Assembly (NCBI GenBank): GCA_040768665.1
Contig: JAXGMN010000037.1
Span: 1 to 64,000, forward strand
Length of the DNA: 64,000 nucleotides
Direction: 5' to 3'
From: JABWBD01 sp040768665
Lineage (GTDB): Bacteria; Planctomycetota; Planctomycetia; Pirellulales; Thermoguttaceae
Shown here: in pieces, positions 50,511 through 60,067 of the stretch
Layout: the number at the start of each line of letters is the position of its first letter
How positions within the stretch are numbered: position 1 is the stretch's first letter
Translations under genes and position numbers: made by a program
Notes under the pieces: generated by a model
The model's database searches: none
Told to the model about the DNA's origin: nothing
The model's input: only the letters and a program-made list of their open reading frames with translations

Positions 50511-52580
50511 ATGCCTCGCGACCTGAAAACGATCCGCAATATCGGCATCATTGCCCACATCGACGCCGGCAAGACGACCGTCACCGAGCGGATGTTGTTC
50601 TACAGCCATTTTACGCACCGGGTGGGGCAAGTCGATTCGGGGACGACGATTACCGACTACGACGAAGAGGAGCAGGAGCGGGGAATTACGATCAATTCGG
50701 CCTGCGTGACTTTCTTATGGAAAGACCACCAGGTCAACCTGATCGACACTCCCGGTCACGTCGACTTTACGGCCGAAGTGGAGCGAAGCCTTCGGGTCCT
50801 CGACGGAGCCGTCGTGGTCTTCAGCGCCCGTGAGGGAGTTGAAGCTCAAAGCGAGACCGTGTGGCACCAGGCCGATCGGTACCATGTTCCCCGCATGGCC
50901 TTCATCAACAAGATGGACCGGGAAGGGGCCGATTTTTTCGGCACCGTCGAGGAAATCGAGAAACGGCTGGAGTGCAAGCCGGTCGTCCTGATGCTGCCGG
51001 TCGGCAGTGGCCCGCCGCACATGCAGGACGCCTTCCGCGGCATCATCGATCTGGTGGAGATGCAAATGCGCCGCTTCATCCCCGAGAGCCATGGTTCGGA
51101 AATCGTCGTCGAGGACATCCCCGAGTCGCACCGCGACGAGGCGGAGATGTGGCGGGTACAAATGCTCGATCAGCTTTCCATGTATAGCGATGAGCTGACC
51201 GAAAGGATGCTGGCGGAAGAGGAGATTGCGCCGGAATTGATCCGTGCCGTCGTCCGCAGCGCGACTATCCACAACATGATCGTCCCCTTGCTCTGTGGCT
51301 CGGCGCTCGACGGGATCGGCGTCCAGCCGGTCCTTGACGGGGTCGTCGCGTATCTGCCCAGTCCGCTGGATGTGCCGCCGGTCGAAGGACTCGATCCGAA
51401 ACGGAAGGACAGCAAGATCGCGCGCAAACCGGATCCCAATGAGCCCTTTTGTGCCCTGTTGTTCAAGATCCAGGCCGACCGTCACGGCGATCTCGATTAC
51501 GTCCGGGTCTACTCCGGGCAGTTGAAGGCCGGCAGCCGCGTCTACAATCCGGGGAAGGACAAGAAGGAAAACGTCCCGCAGCTCTGGCGGATCCAGGCCG
51601 ACCGGCGCGAGCAGGTCGACGTGGTCGGCGCCGGCGACATTGTCGGGATCATCGGCCTGCGCCATTCGATCACCGGCGACACCCTCTGCAATACACAGAA
51701 TCCAATCCTCCTGGAGTCGATCACGTTCCCGGAAACGGTCATTGCCATGGCGATTGAGCCCGAGAGCTCCGCCGACCGCAAGAAGCTCGCTGACGTCCTG
51801 GAGATGATGAAACGGCAGGACCCCACCTTCCGGGCCCAGGAGAACGAGGAGACCGGGCAGACACTCATCAGCGGCATGGGCGAGTTGCACCTCGAAGTGA
51901 TCAAGCACCGCTTGCTGCGCGATTACCGACTCAACGTGCGGGTTCACAAGCCCCGCGTCAGCTACCGCGAAACCATTGAAAAGCCGGTCGAGGTCACAGG
52001 CCGCTGCCACCGCAACATCGCCGGTCAAATGCTCTTCGCGGAGGTGAATATCCGGATGGAACCCCACGAAGGCGGCCCGAAATCGGTGTTCGTCGTGCCC
52101 GCATCGACCGAATTGCCTCCGCCCTACCTCGCTGCGGCGATGGAAGTGCTCGGCCAGCACGGCGAAGGGGGCGGCTCACTCGGCTTCCCCCTGATGAACG
52201 TCAAGATCACCGTGCTGGGCGGCCGCGTCCACGAAACCGAATCGAACGAGATGGCTTTTCGCCTGGCCGCAGCCGATGCGTTCAATCGCGGCCTGCAGGA
52301 AGCGGGAATCGTGCTCTTGGAGCCGATCATGCGTCTCGAGATCACCACGCCCGAGGAGCACCTTGGCGACTTCGTCAGCGACTTGCAGCAGCGGCGGGCG
52401 ATCATCACTCGGACCCAGGCTCGAGGGAAGAACACGGTGATCGATGCCCACGCGCCGCTTGCGAACCTGTTCGGCTACTCCAACGCCATGCGAGGTCTGA
52501 GCCAGGGCCGCGCTTCGTGCACGATGGAGCCGTTTTCCTACGGACCGGCACCCGCCGAAGTCCTGGAAGGATTCTTGTAG
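50511..52580 (+). CDS. fusA: Elongation factor G, divergent form
   Basis: This 689-residue GTPase has a P-loop AHIDAGKT, switch I QERGITINSA, DTPGHVD (G3) and NKMD (G4). Domains II to V are present and the chain ends EPFSYGPAPAEVLEGFL. Domain IV differs from standard EF-G. The QSGGRGQYG-type motif is replaced by TGRCHRNIAGQMLFAEVNI, and the usual HDVDSSE reads HETESNE. QRRG near the end reads QRRA. The position after rpsG argues for a housekeeping EF-G, but the sequence could be the EF-G2-like type that works in ribosome recycling. Another fusA is likely elsewhere if so. Confidence 0.93.
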   Translation: MPRDLKTIRNIGIIAHIDAGKTTVTERMLFYSHFTHRVGQVDSGTTITDYDEEEQERGITINSACVTFLWKDHQVNLIDTPGHVDFTAEVERSLRVLDGAVVVFSAREGVEAQSETVWHQADRYHVPRMAFINKMDREGADFFGTVEEIEKRLECKPVVLMLPVGSGPPHMQDAFRGIIDLVEMQMRRFIPESHGSEIVVEDIPESHRDEAEMWRVQMLDQLSMYSDELTERMLAEEEIAPELIRAVVRSATIHNMIVPLLCGSALDGIGVQPVLDGVVAYLPSPLDVPPVEGLDPKRKDSKIARKPDPNEPFCALLFKIQADRHGDLDYVRVYSGQLKAGSRVYNPGKDKKENVPQLWRIQADRREQVDVVGAGDIVGIIGLRHSITGDTLCNTQNPILLESITFPETVIAMAIEPESSADRKKLADVLEMMKRQDPTFRAQENEETGQTLISGMGELHLEVIKHRLLRDYRLNVRVHKPRVSYRETIEKPVEVTGRCHRNIAGQMLFAEVNIRMEPHEGGPKSVFVVPASTELPPPYLAAAMEVLGQHGEGGGSLGFPLMNVKITVLGGRVHETESNEMAFRLAAADAFNRGLQEAGIVLLEPIMRLEITTPEEHLGDFVSDLQQRRAIITRTQARGKNTVIDAHAPLANLFGYSNAMRGLSQGRASCTMEPFSYGPAPAEVLEGFL

Positions 52581-52589
52581 TCTCTCCCG

Positions 52590-54476
52590 ATGAACACCTC
52601 CAGCCGAGAGCAATTCAAGCGGTGTCGGGCTCAGTTTCGCGAGTCCGGCCGGCAGGGCCCTGCCGGCCGGCCGCGGCGTCGCGAGCGATCGGCTGCGGCG
52701 TTGGTGCGGAGTTTTGCCGGGCTGGTTCGCGGGCACCGGGCATCGCTCGCCTTTGCGCTGTCCACCCTCACTGTCGCTACGATCCTGGCTCTGATCCCTC
52801 CGGCTGCCACCAAGTTCGTCGTCGACTACGTGCTGGGTGCCCAGCCGCTGCCCGACGCCGTTCCGTCCTGGGTGCCCCGCCGGCCGTGGCCTCTTCTGGT
52901 CGCCGTTACCGTCGCGGTCCTGGCGGTCTCGGCCGTCAAGATGGGGCTGCATATTTGGGGCCGATGGCATGCCACACGGGTGACCAAGCTGATCCAGATG
53001 ACGGTCCGCAAGCGCGTCTTCGAACAGGCCATGCGGCTTCCGCTGCACCGCGTTCAGGAACTCAAATCCGGCGGCGCGGCAAGCATCCTCCGCCAGGACG
53101 CCGGAGCCGTCGGCGAGTTGGTTTTCGACATGCTTTACAATCCCTGGAGGGCCGTCATTCAGCTTCTTGGGAGCCTGTGCGTTTTGGCATGGGTTGACTG
53201 GCGGCTGCTGCTCGGTGCGCTGGTTCTGGTCCCGCTGGTGTACTTGACCCACCGCACTTGGATCCACCGGATTCGCCCACAGTTTCGCCGCGTTCGCGCC
53301 CAGCGCGAAGAGGTGGATGCCATGGCGACCGAATCCTTCGGCGGCATGCGCGTCGTGCGCGCATTCAGCCGGCAGCGCGCGGAAACCGGACGGATCATGC
53401 GGGGCAATCACGTGATGGGCCGGCAGGAGCTCCATGCCTGGTGGTGGATGCGAGCCGTCGAGATCATCTGGGAAACCCTCATTCCGCTGGCCACCGCCGC
53501 GCTGTTCCTCTATGGAGGCTATCGCGTCCTTGAGGGACAACTTACGCTGGGCGACCTGATGATGTTTCTCGTCTACCTGCTGATGCTGCTGGGCCCCCTG
53601 GCCGTGTTAGCGCAGAGCGCCGCGCAGTTTCAAAACAGCCTCTCGGGGCTCGACCGCGTTCTGGACCTTCTCGAAGAACCTCGCGAAATGGAAACGGCCT
53701 ATCCCACCGTTGCCATTTGTCGGGAGGACGTGGAGGGCCGACTGACGTTCGAAAACGTTTCTCTCAGCTACCCCGGATCCGATGCGTTTGCAGTGAGGGA
53801 TTTCTCGCTTGATGTCGCGCCCGGCGAGTCGATTGCGCTGGTCGGTCCCAGCGGTGCCGGCAAGACGACGCTCTGCAACCTGATCGCGAGATTCTACGAC
53901 CCCACCAGTGGCCGAATCCTGTTGGACGGCTGCGACCTCCGCGAAATCGACGTTGTGAGCTATCGCAGTTTGATCGGTATCGTCGAGCAGGACGTCTTTC
54001 TGTTCGACGGGACGGTCGCCGCCAACATCGGCTACGGCAAACGTCATGCGACGCGGGGCGCCATCCGCCGCGCCGCGGAGATCGCCAATGCTGCCGAGTT
54101 TATCGACAGTCTGCCGCACGGATACGAGACGATCGTTGGGGAACGGGGAGTAAGACTCAGCGGCGGGCAGCGGCAGAGGATTGCCATCGCTCGCGCCGTG
54201 CTCGCCGACCCGACGATCCTGATTCTCGACGAGGCCACCAGCAATCTCGACACCGAGAGCGAGCGGCTCATCCAGTCGGGATTGGCTGCCCTGATGGAGG
54301 ACCGCACCAGCTTCATCATCGCGCATCGTCTGAGCACGGTCGCCCGCGCCGGCCGGATTGTCGTTCTTCACAGCGGGCAGATCGTCGAGATCGGCTCGCA
54401 CGAGTCGTTGATGGCCGTGGGCGGGAGGTACAGCGAGATGGTGTCGCTGCAGACCAGCCCGACGATCGTAACGTGA
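52590..54476 (+). CDS. ABC transporter, fused permease-ATPase (MsbA-like exporter)
   Basis: This 628-residue half-transporter has an Arg-rich cytoplasmic N-terminus of about 50 residues, six membrane helices (about residues 55-350), and an ATPase domain with GPSGAGKTT (Walker A), VRLSGGQRQRIAIARAV (signature), TILILDEATS (Walker B) and the switch His in IAHRLST. It should dimerise and export lipids or hydrophobic compounds. It starts 9 bases after the fusA stop, so it is probably co-transcribed. A perfect 26-bp palindrome (52645-52670) is embedded in frame in the N-terminal linker. Confidence 0.93.
   Translation: MNTSSREQFKRCRAQFRESGRQGPAGRPRRRERSAAALVRSFAGLVRGHRASLAFALSTLTVATILALIPPAATKFVVDYVLGAQPLPDAVPSWVPRRPWPLLVAVTVAVLAVSAVKMGLHIWGRWHATRVTKLIQMTVRKRVFEQAMRLPLHRVQELKSGGAASILRQDAGAVGELVFDMLYNPWRAVIQLLGSLCVLAWVDWRLLLGALVLVPLVYLTHRTWIHRIRPQFRRVRAQREEVDAMATESFGGMRVVRAFSRQRAETGRIMRGNHVMGRQELHAWWWMRAVEIIWETLIPLATAALFLYGGYRVLEGQLTLGDLMMFLVYLLMLLGPLAVLAQSAAQFQNSLSGLDRVLDLLEEPREMETAYPTVAICREDVEGRLTFENVSLSYPGSDAFAVRDFSLDVAPGESIALVGPSGAGKTTLCNLIARFYDPTSGRILLDGCDLREIDVVSYRSLIGIVEQDVFLFDGTVAANIGYGKRHATRGAIRRAAEIANAAEFIDSLPHGYETIVGERGVRLSGGQRQRIAIARAVLADPTILILDEATSNLDTESERLIQSGLAALMEDRTSFIIAHRLSTVARAGRIVVLHSGQIVEIGSHESLMAVGGRYSEMVSLQTSPTIVT
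52645..52670. repeat. Perfect 26-bp palindrome inside coding sequence
   Basis: CCGGCCGGCAGGG (52645-52657) is followed without a loop by its exact complement (52658-52670). It is translated in frame as part of SGRQGPAGRP in the charged N-terminal segment of the exporter. This resembles palindromic elements that insert in coding genes. Confidence 0.8.
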
Positions 54477-54701
54477 AAGCCCGGCCCGGCACTCTGCCGA
54501 TTCGTCCGCTCGAGCCAATCGCCAGTGGCCTTACTTTCGCTTTCTACGAGCGGCGCGCCGCCGGGCTCGGGCGAACCATGTCTTCACGGTCAGTTCGAAT
54601 CCGGGGAGCAGGTCGCCCGCATCCAGCAGGCCGTCGGAATCAGCCAACGCAACCTCAATCACACCCCACTCTTCTGAGTAAACGCAATTCCCTCGCTGAT
54701 A

Positions 54702-55064
54702 CTACGAAAACTCCTGACTGACGACCTCCAGCATCCGTCGCCGCAACGCGTCGTACTCGTCTACCAGCCGCGCGGCGAACTCCGTGAGAAAGCTCCGGGC
54801 GGGCCCTTTTCCACCCACATGGGTCTCGACCAGCGACTGCCCGAGCGACTTCTCCGCCTTCTTGATCCTGCCCCAAACGTACCGATAGCTTTTTCCCAAG
54901 CGCTCAGCGCCGGCTTTGATCGACCCGGACGCCTCGACGGCTTTCAGAATCTCGCTCAAGCCGAACCCGAAGACATAGTTGCCATCCAGCTCTAGCCATA
55001 CCTTGACCCGGGGCTTCATTCGAGAGGACGCCCCCTGTGCCGCTTTCGATCCTGGTCGCACCAC
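54702..55064 (-). CDS. ModE-like winged-helix transcriptional regulator
   Basis: This 120-residue protein starts at a GTG at 55062-55064 with GGAG 7 bases upstream. The winged helix is the ModE N-terminal type: LSEILKAVEASGSIKAGAER, then LGKSYRYVWGRIKKAEKSLG. The molybdate-binding Di-MOP domain of full ModE is absent. No molybdate transporter gene is near, so its ligand and targets are unknown. The 225-bp gap from 54477 to 54701 between this gene and the convergent exporter gene shows nothing else. Confidence 0.8.
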   Translation of the reverse strand: MVRPGSKAAQGASSRMKPRVKVWLELDGNYVFGFGLSEILKAVEASGSIKAGAERLGKSYRYVWGRIKKAEKSLGQSLVETHVGGKGPARSFLTEFAARLVDEYDALRRRMLEVVSQEFS

Positions 55065-55109
55065 GTCAAATCTCCATAATCCTGGTTGAATCTCTGTTGG
55101 CCACTAAGG

Positions 55110-56228
55110 TCAGGTGAGCTGCGGCTGAATCTCGATCTGCCGACCGCCTTCTCGAGCAGAACGGAGGCATGCGTCGAGTACGATTTGGGTTTTCAAGCTC
55201 ATCTCGCCCCAGCGGGGATCCAACCTTCGCGAAATGGCAAGGTCGGCGAACGATTGAAACAGGTTCACCTCCTGGGCGCCCGCGGCCCCATTGCTGTATT
55301 CCCGGACGGCAACGCGGCGCGTGTGCTCCTCCATATTGAAATCGCAGCCGGCGAGATGAAAGATCGGCTTTGCCACCTCGAAGCTGAGTTCGCTGCCATA
55401 GTACGGGAGCACGAAGTCGCGGACGTAAAGAGAGCCTTCCGTGCCGCTGATCGTGGCCCACTGCTGGATCTGTGCGATGAAGGAACAGTAGTAGCTCGCC
55501 GACGCGCCGCTGGGAAAATACAACTCCGCGGAGAAATCGACCGGCACGGCCGAAGGGCTGTCCGATCGGCCGCGCTCGGCGAGCATGCGGCCGCAAACGC
55601 CCGCGGGCAGCTCTTCGTTCATCGCCCACAGCGTGAAGCGGATGTTGTACCAGCCAAGGTCGCCCAGGCAGCCGAGCGGCTCCAGGCGGCTGTTCATGCG
55701 GATGTCGCTCTCGAAGAACTCCTCCGGCGCGCCGAAAGTGAACTGGGAGGTGATGCGCTGCACGCGGCCGATGCTCCGGCCGTCATCAAGAACGTCTCGC
55801 ATCCGGTCCATTCGGCGGCTGTGCATGAACATCACCCCGTCCATGAACTGGACGTTATTGCTCCGGCAAGCGGCAAGAATCTCGCGAACATCGCCTGCGG
55901 TGGCTCCGGCCGGCTTCTCGGAGAGCACATGCTTGCCCGCTTCCGCCGCCCGGATCACCCATTCCTTGCGGACCACGGTCGGCAGCGGGATGTAGACCGC
56001 ATCGACCTCGTCGCTGGCCAGCAGTTCCCCATAGCTTGCATACGCTCGCGGCGGCCGCTCGAAAGGAACGTGGTCTTGGCACGCATCGATAAACTGGCGG
56101 CAGCGGTCCATGTCTCTGCTGGCCACGGCCGACAGCGTGCAATTCTCGGCCAGGCGAATTGCCTGCCAGTTCTTACGGGCGATATTGGCAGCGCCCAGAA
56201 TGCCCCAGCGGCAGATGCTCTTGTTCAT
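55110..56228 (-). CDS. Gfo/Idh/MocA family oxidoreductase, cytoplasmic form
   Basis: This 372-residue enzyme has no leader: CRWGILGAANIARKNWQAI is the N-terminal Rossmann motif at once. The catalytic motif is VLSEKPAG, and the DGVMFMHSRRMDRM and LGCLGDLGWYNIRFTLW segments fit the Gfo/Idh/MocA C-terminal domain. Unlike the exported paralogues at 194, 1484 and 3093, it acts in the cytoplasm on an NAD(P)-linked sugar or polyol. AGGAAG precedes the start. It lies on the minus strand with the aldo/keto reductase gene 202 bases upstream. Confidence 0.92.
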   Translation of the reverse strand: MNKSICRWGILGAANIARKNWQAIRLAENCTLSAVASRDMDRCRQFIDACQDHVPFERPPRAYASYGELLASDEVDAVYIPLPTVVRKEWVIRAAEAGKHVLSEKPAGATAGDVREILAACRSNNVQFMDGVMFMHSRRMDRMRDVLDDGRSIGRVQRITSQFTFGAPEEFFESDIRMNSRLEPLGCLGDLGWYNIRFTLWAMNEELPAGVCGRMLAERGRSDSPSAVPVDFSAELYFPSGASASYYCSFIAQIQQWATISGTEGSLYVRDFVLPYYGSELSFEVAKPIFHLAGCDFNMEEHTRRVAVREYSNGAAGAQEVNLFQSFADLAISRRLDPRWGEMSLKTQIVLDACLRSAREGGRQIEIQPQLT

Positions 56229-56430
56229 GTCATAGCTTCCTGTAGCTTGTCAAACGGCTGTGAAGCCCCGGCGTTCTGTGTGCAGCCATCCAAAAACAGC
56301 CATGGGGTCAGGCCGTCGTTAGTCATGAGCGAGTTCCCGATCAACGCACGCGATGGTCTTCCGAACCGAATCATTGCCTGATTCGATGTCGGATCCGCTC
56401 GGCCAGCAGGTCGGAAAAACTCCTTCCGGA

Positions 56431-57399
56431 TCATTTCTGCTCGCCTTGGGCGTCTGCGATTTTTCGACCCGAAGGTCCCACCAGATTGCGAACCGCAAAG
56501 TAGTCCTCGCGAGAGATCGTCTTCCCCATCGCCCCGGCCGCCTCGGCGATCTGCTCGGGTGTTTTGACCCCGCAGACGGCCACGTGAATTGCCGGGTGCA
56601 TCAGGGTGACGACGATCGCGAGCTGGCAAATGCTGAGCCCGTACCGATCGCCGATGGCCCGAAGCCCCTGGACCTTGGTGCACAGCTCCCTGAAACGTTC
56701 ACCCTGGAAGTCGGCATGATGGCGGCGGAAGTCGTCGAAGGTCTCCGTGCCGCGATACTTGCCGGTGAGCAGCCCTTTGTGCAACGGCGAGTAGACCATC
56801 ACTCCGATGTTTTCCGACTGGCAATAGGGCAACAGATCGCTTTCCCCACTGGGATCGATCAGGCTGTATGGCGGCTGAATGACCGAATACGGCCCGGCTC
56901 GCCGTTGCGCGCGGAGCTGTTCGACCGAGTGATTGCTCACTCCGATGGCGCGGACCTTTCCCTGCTCGCGAAGGCGGCTCAAAGCGCCGGCGACGTCGGC
57001 CAACGGTGTCAAAGGATCGTACAGGTGGAGCAAGTAGAGATCGATCGCTTCGATTCCCAAGCGGCCGAGCGACGCCTCGCAACGCTCGATGAGATGGTCG
57101 GGCGAAAGGTCCGGATACCGTGAGCCGTCGGGATTGAAATGGTTGAAGACTTTGGTGACGATCACCAACTCGTCTCGCGGCAGGTCCTTGATCGCCTCAC
57201 CGACCACGCACTCGGCGTAACCATCGCCATACGCGTCCGCGGTGTCGATGAAGTTGATTCCTCGGTCAAAAGCAAGCTTCATTGCCGCTATGGCGTCGTC
57301 CTTCGACCGTTCTCCCCAAAAGCGGGGACTGAGCTGCCATGTGCCAAAGCAAACCGGAGAGACGGACAAGCCGCTTTCCCCAAGTATCACGCGATCCAT
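56431..57399 (-). CDS. Aldo/keto reductase
   Basis: This 322-residue TIM-barrel reductase has the catalytic tetrad parts: Asp and Tyr in NFIDTADAYGDGYAE, Lys in LVIVTKVF and His in LYLLHLYDP. The NADPH site, NLVGPSGRK-type C-terminal region, is partly seen. Family members reduce sugar aldehydes or ketones. The start at 57399 follows AGGAGATACC. It likely shares a role with the Gfo/Idh/MocA gene downstream in sugar metabolism. Confidence 0.9.
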   Translation of the reverse strand: MDRVILGESGLSVSPVCFGTWQLSPRFWGERSKDDAIAAMKLAFDRGINFIDTADAYGDGYAECVVGEAIKDLPRDELVIVTKVFNHFNPDGSRYPDLSPDHLIERCEASLGRLGIEAIDLYLLHLYDPLTPLADVAGALSRLREQGKVRAIGVSNHSVEQLRAQRRAGPYSVIQPPYSLIDPSGESDLLPYCQSENIGVMVYSPLHKGLLTGKYRGTETFDDFRRHHADFQGERFRELCTKVQGLRAIGDRYGLSICQLAIVVTLMHPAIHVAVCGVKTPEQIAEAAGAMGKTISREDYFAVRNLVGPSGRKIADAQGEQK

Positions 57400-57665
57400 G
57401 AGAGGTATCTCCTGAAGTGACATGCGACAGCAACGGCGGCAGGCCAAGAACAAGTCTGGGGCATATCGACGTGCACGAGTTTCTCCACCCATTTTGGCCG
57501 ACATGACAGCCGGATTACAATCGCTCGCCCGGAAATCCCTCGGGATTGGGGGCGAAAACATCGAGGGTTCGACCGTGTGCTTGGTATCGGATTTTGTTCT
57601 GTCAGGCCCCCCTGGGATGGACCGTTCCTGCTGCGAGTCCGTGTCTCCGCGGTCTTCCGCACGAA

Positions 57666-58331
57666 CTACGACGTTGCCTCCGTCGCTGTACCGGTGGACA
57701 CCCCTTGGTCCACTGTCCGTGTACGGCACCACCAGACAAGAATGATCGCGATCGTGGCCAGTGTGAATGTCAACTTGTTGATGAGCAGTCGATCAAACTC
57801 CAGGGGACTTCCGGCAAACCGAAACGACGGGCACGTCCACCAGATCATCTCGACGACCCCGGGAATCAACAGCGACATTCCCAGCCAGGAACATCCTTTC
57901 GCCTGCAGAAAAACGCCGATGAAGAACAAGGCAAGACCGAAGGCCCAGAACACACGCAATTCCAGGATCTCCTTGCTTCTGCTTTCCCAATCCTGAATTG
58001 CCTGCTTCAATTCCGCCTCTCGCTCGTAGTCCTGCTTGTGGTCCTCGTTCCACTTCTGCTCGAACATGTAGTACTCATCCCGCGTCTGCTGGTTGAGTTC
58101 CTTCTTGAGTTCCGCATTGAGCTCATCGACGCGCTTCCTGGCCGGTGCGTACTCTTCGACGAGATCGGACAGCGATGCCGCGCTCTGAATCACCTTCTTT
58201 GCGGCGGTTTCATCAAACCGGTCCAAAACCGATGTCCGTGGTTCGATATACCGCACGTAGATGTGACGGATTGCCTGAGTGGTCAGCGCGAGCAAGGCGA
58301 GAAGCAGTATGGCGGTCTTCAGTGCATTCAT
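57666..58331 (-). CDS. Hypothetical membrane protein with central coiled coil
   Basis: This 221-residue protein has an N-terminal helix (TAILLLALLALTTQAI), then a charged helical region rich in Glu, Lys and Gln (VDELNAELKKELNQQTRDEY), then two or three membrane helices near the C-terminus (FWAFGLALFFIGVFLQAKG, LTFTLATIAIILVWW). The start at 58331 follows AGGAGGATAATCCG. No family is recognised. It stands alone between the aldo/keto reductase and PQQ-repeat genes. Confidence 0.65.
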   Translation of the reverse strand: MNALKTAILLLALLALTTQAIRHIYVRYIEPRTSVLDRFDETAAKKVIQSAASLSDLVEEYAPARKRVDELNAELKKELNQQTRDEYYMFEQKWNEDHKQDYEREAELKQAIQDWESRSKEILELRVFWAFGLALFFIGVFLQAKGCSWLGMSLLIPGVVEMIWWTCPSFRFAGSPLEFDRLLINKLTFTLATIAIILVWWCRTRTVDQGVSTGTATEATS

Positions 58332-58502
58332 CGGATTATCCTCCTCTTTTCCCCAAGGCGTGGAAAACGAACAGATACAACGTTCGGGAACCAAATGGCA
58401 CGATCGGGGCGCACGGCAACGGCTAAGTCGCTCGGGCGACACGGGTTACGTGTGACTCCGAGCGTAGTCTGGCCCGGAATTGTCGAGAAGACGCCTATCG
58501 CT

Positions 58503-58530
58503 CGGTGCCTGTCCCCTTTTCAACGGGCCT
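58503..58530. repeat. GGTGCCTGTCCCC half-element overlapping a gene end
   Basis: CGGTGCCTGTCCCCTTTTCA followed by ACGGGCC is the right half of the dispersed palindrome; the left half is missing or worn. The stop codon of the PQQ-repeat gene (58520-58522) lies inside it, so its last residues come from the repeat. Confidence 0.6.
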
Positions 58531-59890
58531 CAGCCGTCGCCTGGAACGGCTCCGCAAGATCGACACGGACGATTTCCTTGTCGTTCCGCGCGAATAGACT
58601 GCCATGGGCGAAAGCTGGCGGCGACCAGACCACCATGCGGCGTCCCGCTTTCATCGTTGGCTCCAAGACGGCCATGCGGCTGATTTCGTCGTACCCTTGG
58701 GGCGACAGTTTCGCCAGAATCAGCTCGCCATGCTCGTTGAAGAGCAGGAAACGGTCCCGGTGCTTCACGAGGAACGCCGTCGACCAGCGCCCCTCGCCCG
58801 TGGCGGCAAAGGTCTCCCAAACGCGACGTCCCGTCTCTTGGTCCAGGCATCGCAGTTGGCCGTAGCTGCAGACGCCATAAAGGTAGCCATCCTGAAACAT
58901 CGGCGTGGCAATGAGCCCGTGCAAACCTTGCGTACGACGGGGCAACTCGCTGTCGCTCTCCCCCTTCCAAAGGAGCTGAGCCGAGGGCTTTTCAGAGTCG
59001 AGCTGCATCATCAGCGGTCCGTTGAAGAACGACGTGACGAACACCTGCCGCCTCTCGGGATCGAAGATCGGCGAGGCGATGGAGTGGCCCATTTTCAGAT
59101 CGGCCGACTGGTGCCAGAAGACCTTCCCCGAATCAGGGTCGAGCGAATACAGGCCGATCGGGCACCAGACGATCAGTTGTCGACGCGAACCGCACTCGAT
59201 GATCACCGGTGCGCTGTAACCGGGATCGGGACATTCCAGGGCCCGCCATCGTTCCACGCCCGTATCCTTGTTCCAGGCGACAACCCCGGCGCCTTTCTTG
59301 CCGCCCACCAAGGCGATCAGCTTTTCGCCGTCCACCAGTGGCGCGGCGGCCATCCCCCAGAAATTGATCTCCATGTCATAATCCCGGACGAAATGCTTCG
59401 ACCAGACGAGCTGTCCGGTCGCCGCATCCAGACAGAGGAGGTCGCCCATGGCTCCCAGGCAGTAAACCTTGCCCCGGTGCACCACTGGGGTCGCGCGGGG
59501 TCCGGCCGGATAGCTGATGGTGTAGCGACAGGGATACTCGTGCTTCCACAACACGGCTCCCGTGTCCGCGCTCAGGCAGAGAATCCGTTCCATGCCCCGC
59601 ACCGGGTCTGTCTTGTCCCAACGGTATTCCGAATGCTGATCTTCGGCAGCTTGAACACGGTCGCACACATACACCCGGTCGCCGGCGACCGCCGGCCCGG
59701 CAAAGCCGGCGCCGATCGCGGTTCGCCAGAGGTACCTGGCAGTGGTGGGAAGCTTTTCGACGACTTCCGTCTCGCGCCATACTCCGTCGCGCTGCGGCCC
59801 CAGGTACTGGGGCCAATCCTCCGCGTGAGCGGCGATCGTGATTGCCTGAAAAAGTAACGCTGTGACCACAGATAGCTTCCTCGTGTTCAT
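58520..59890 (-). CDS. PQQ-binding-like beta-propeller repeat protein, secreted
   Basis: This 456-residue protein starts at 59890 with a signal peptide (LSVVTALLFQAITIAAHA). WPQYLGPQRDGVW opens the mature part, as in planctomycete outer-membrane-assembly-like propellers. Repeats with the pattern G-x-x-Y-x-L-D-x-x-T-G-x-x-x-W occur about every 45 residues (for example LYSLDPDSGKVFWHQSA). No PQQ ligand set is evident, so it is probably a structural or binding propeller rather than a dehydrogenase. Its extreme C-terminus (EAR) lies in a repeat. Confidence 0.85.
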   Translation of the reverse strand: MNTRKLSVVTALLFQAITIAAHAEDWPQYLGPQRDGVWRETEVVEKLPTTARYLWRTAIGAGFAGPAVAGDRVYVCDRVQAAEDQHSEYRWDKTDPVRGMERILCLSADTGAVLWKHEYPCRYTISYPAGPRATPVVHRGKVYCLGAMGDLLCLDAATGQLVWSKHFVRDYDMEINFWGMAAAPLVDGEKLIALVGGKKGAGVVAWNKDTGVERWRALECPDPGYSAPVIIECGSRRQLIVWCPIGLYSLDPDSGKVFWHQSADLKMGHSIASPIFDPERRQVFVTSFFNGPLMMQLDSEKPSAQLLWKGESDSELPRRTQGLHGLIATPMFQDGYLYGVCSYGQLRCLDQETGRRVWETFAATGEGRWSTAFLVKHRDRFLLFNEHGELILAKLSPQGYDEISRMAVLEPTMKAGRRMVVWSPPAFAHGSLFARNDKEIVRVDLAEPFQATAEAR

Positions 59891-60067
59891 GTACTCATTG
59901 TGGACTCCGGCTGTGTGCTCTGCAACCGACAGGGGCCTTGGGGGCCCAATTATGGACCGCAGCGCGGGAGTGGCCGCTGGAGTGACCGGGCTTGAATCCG
60001 AGCGGAGCGAGATCCGGCTGCGATCCCATAGGACATACACGGCTTGCCGTGGCATCGCCGATCGCTG

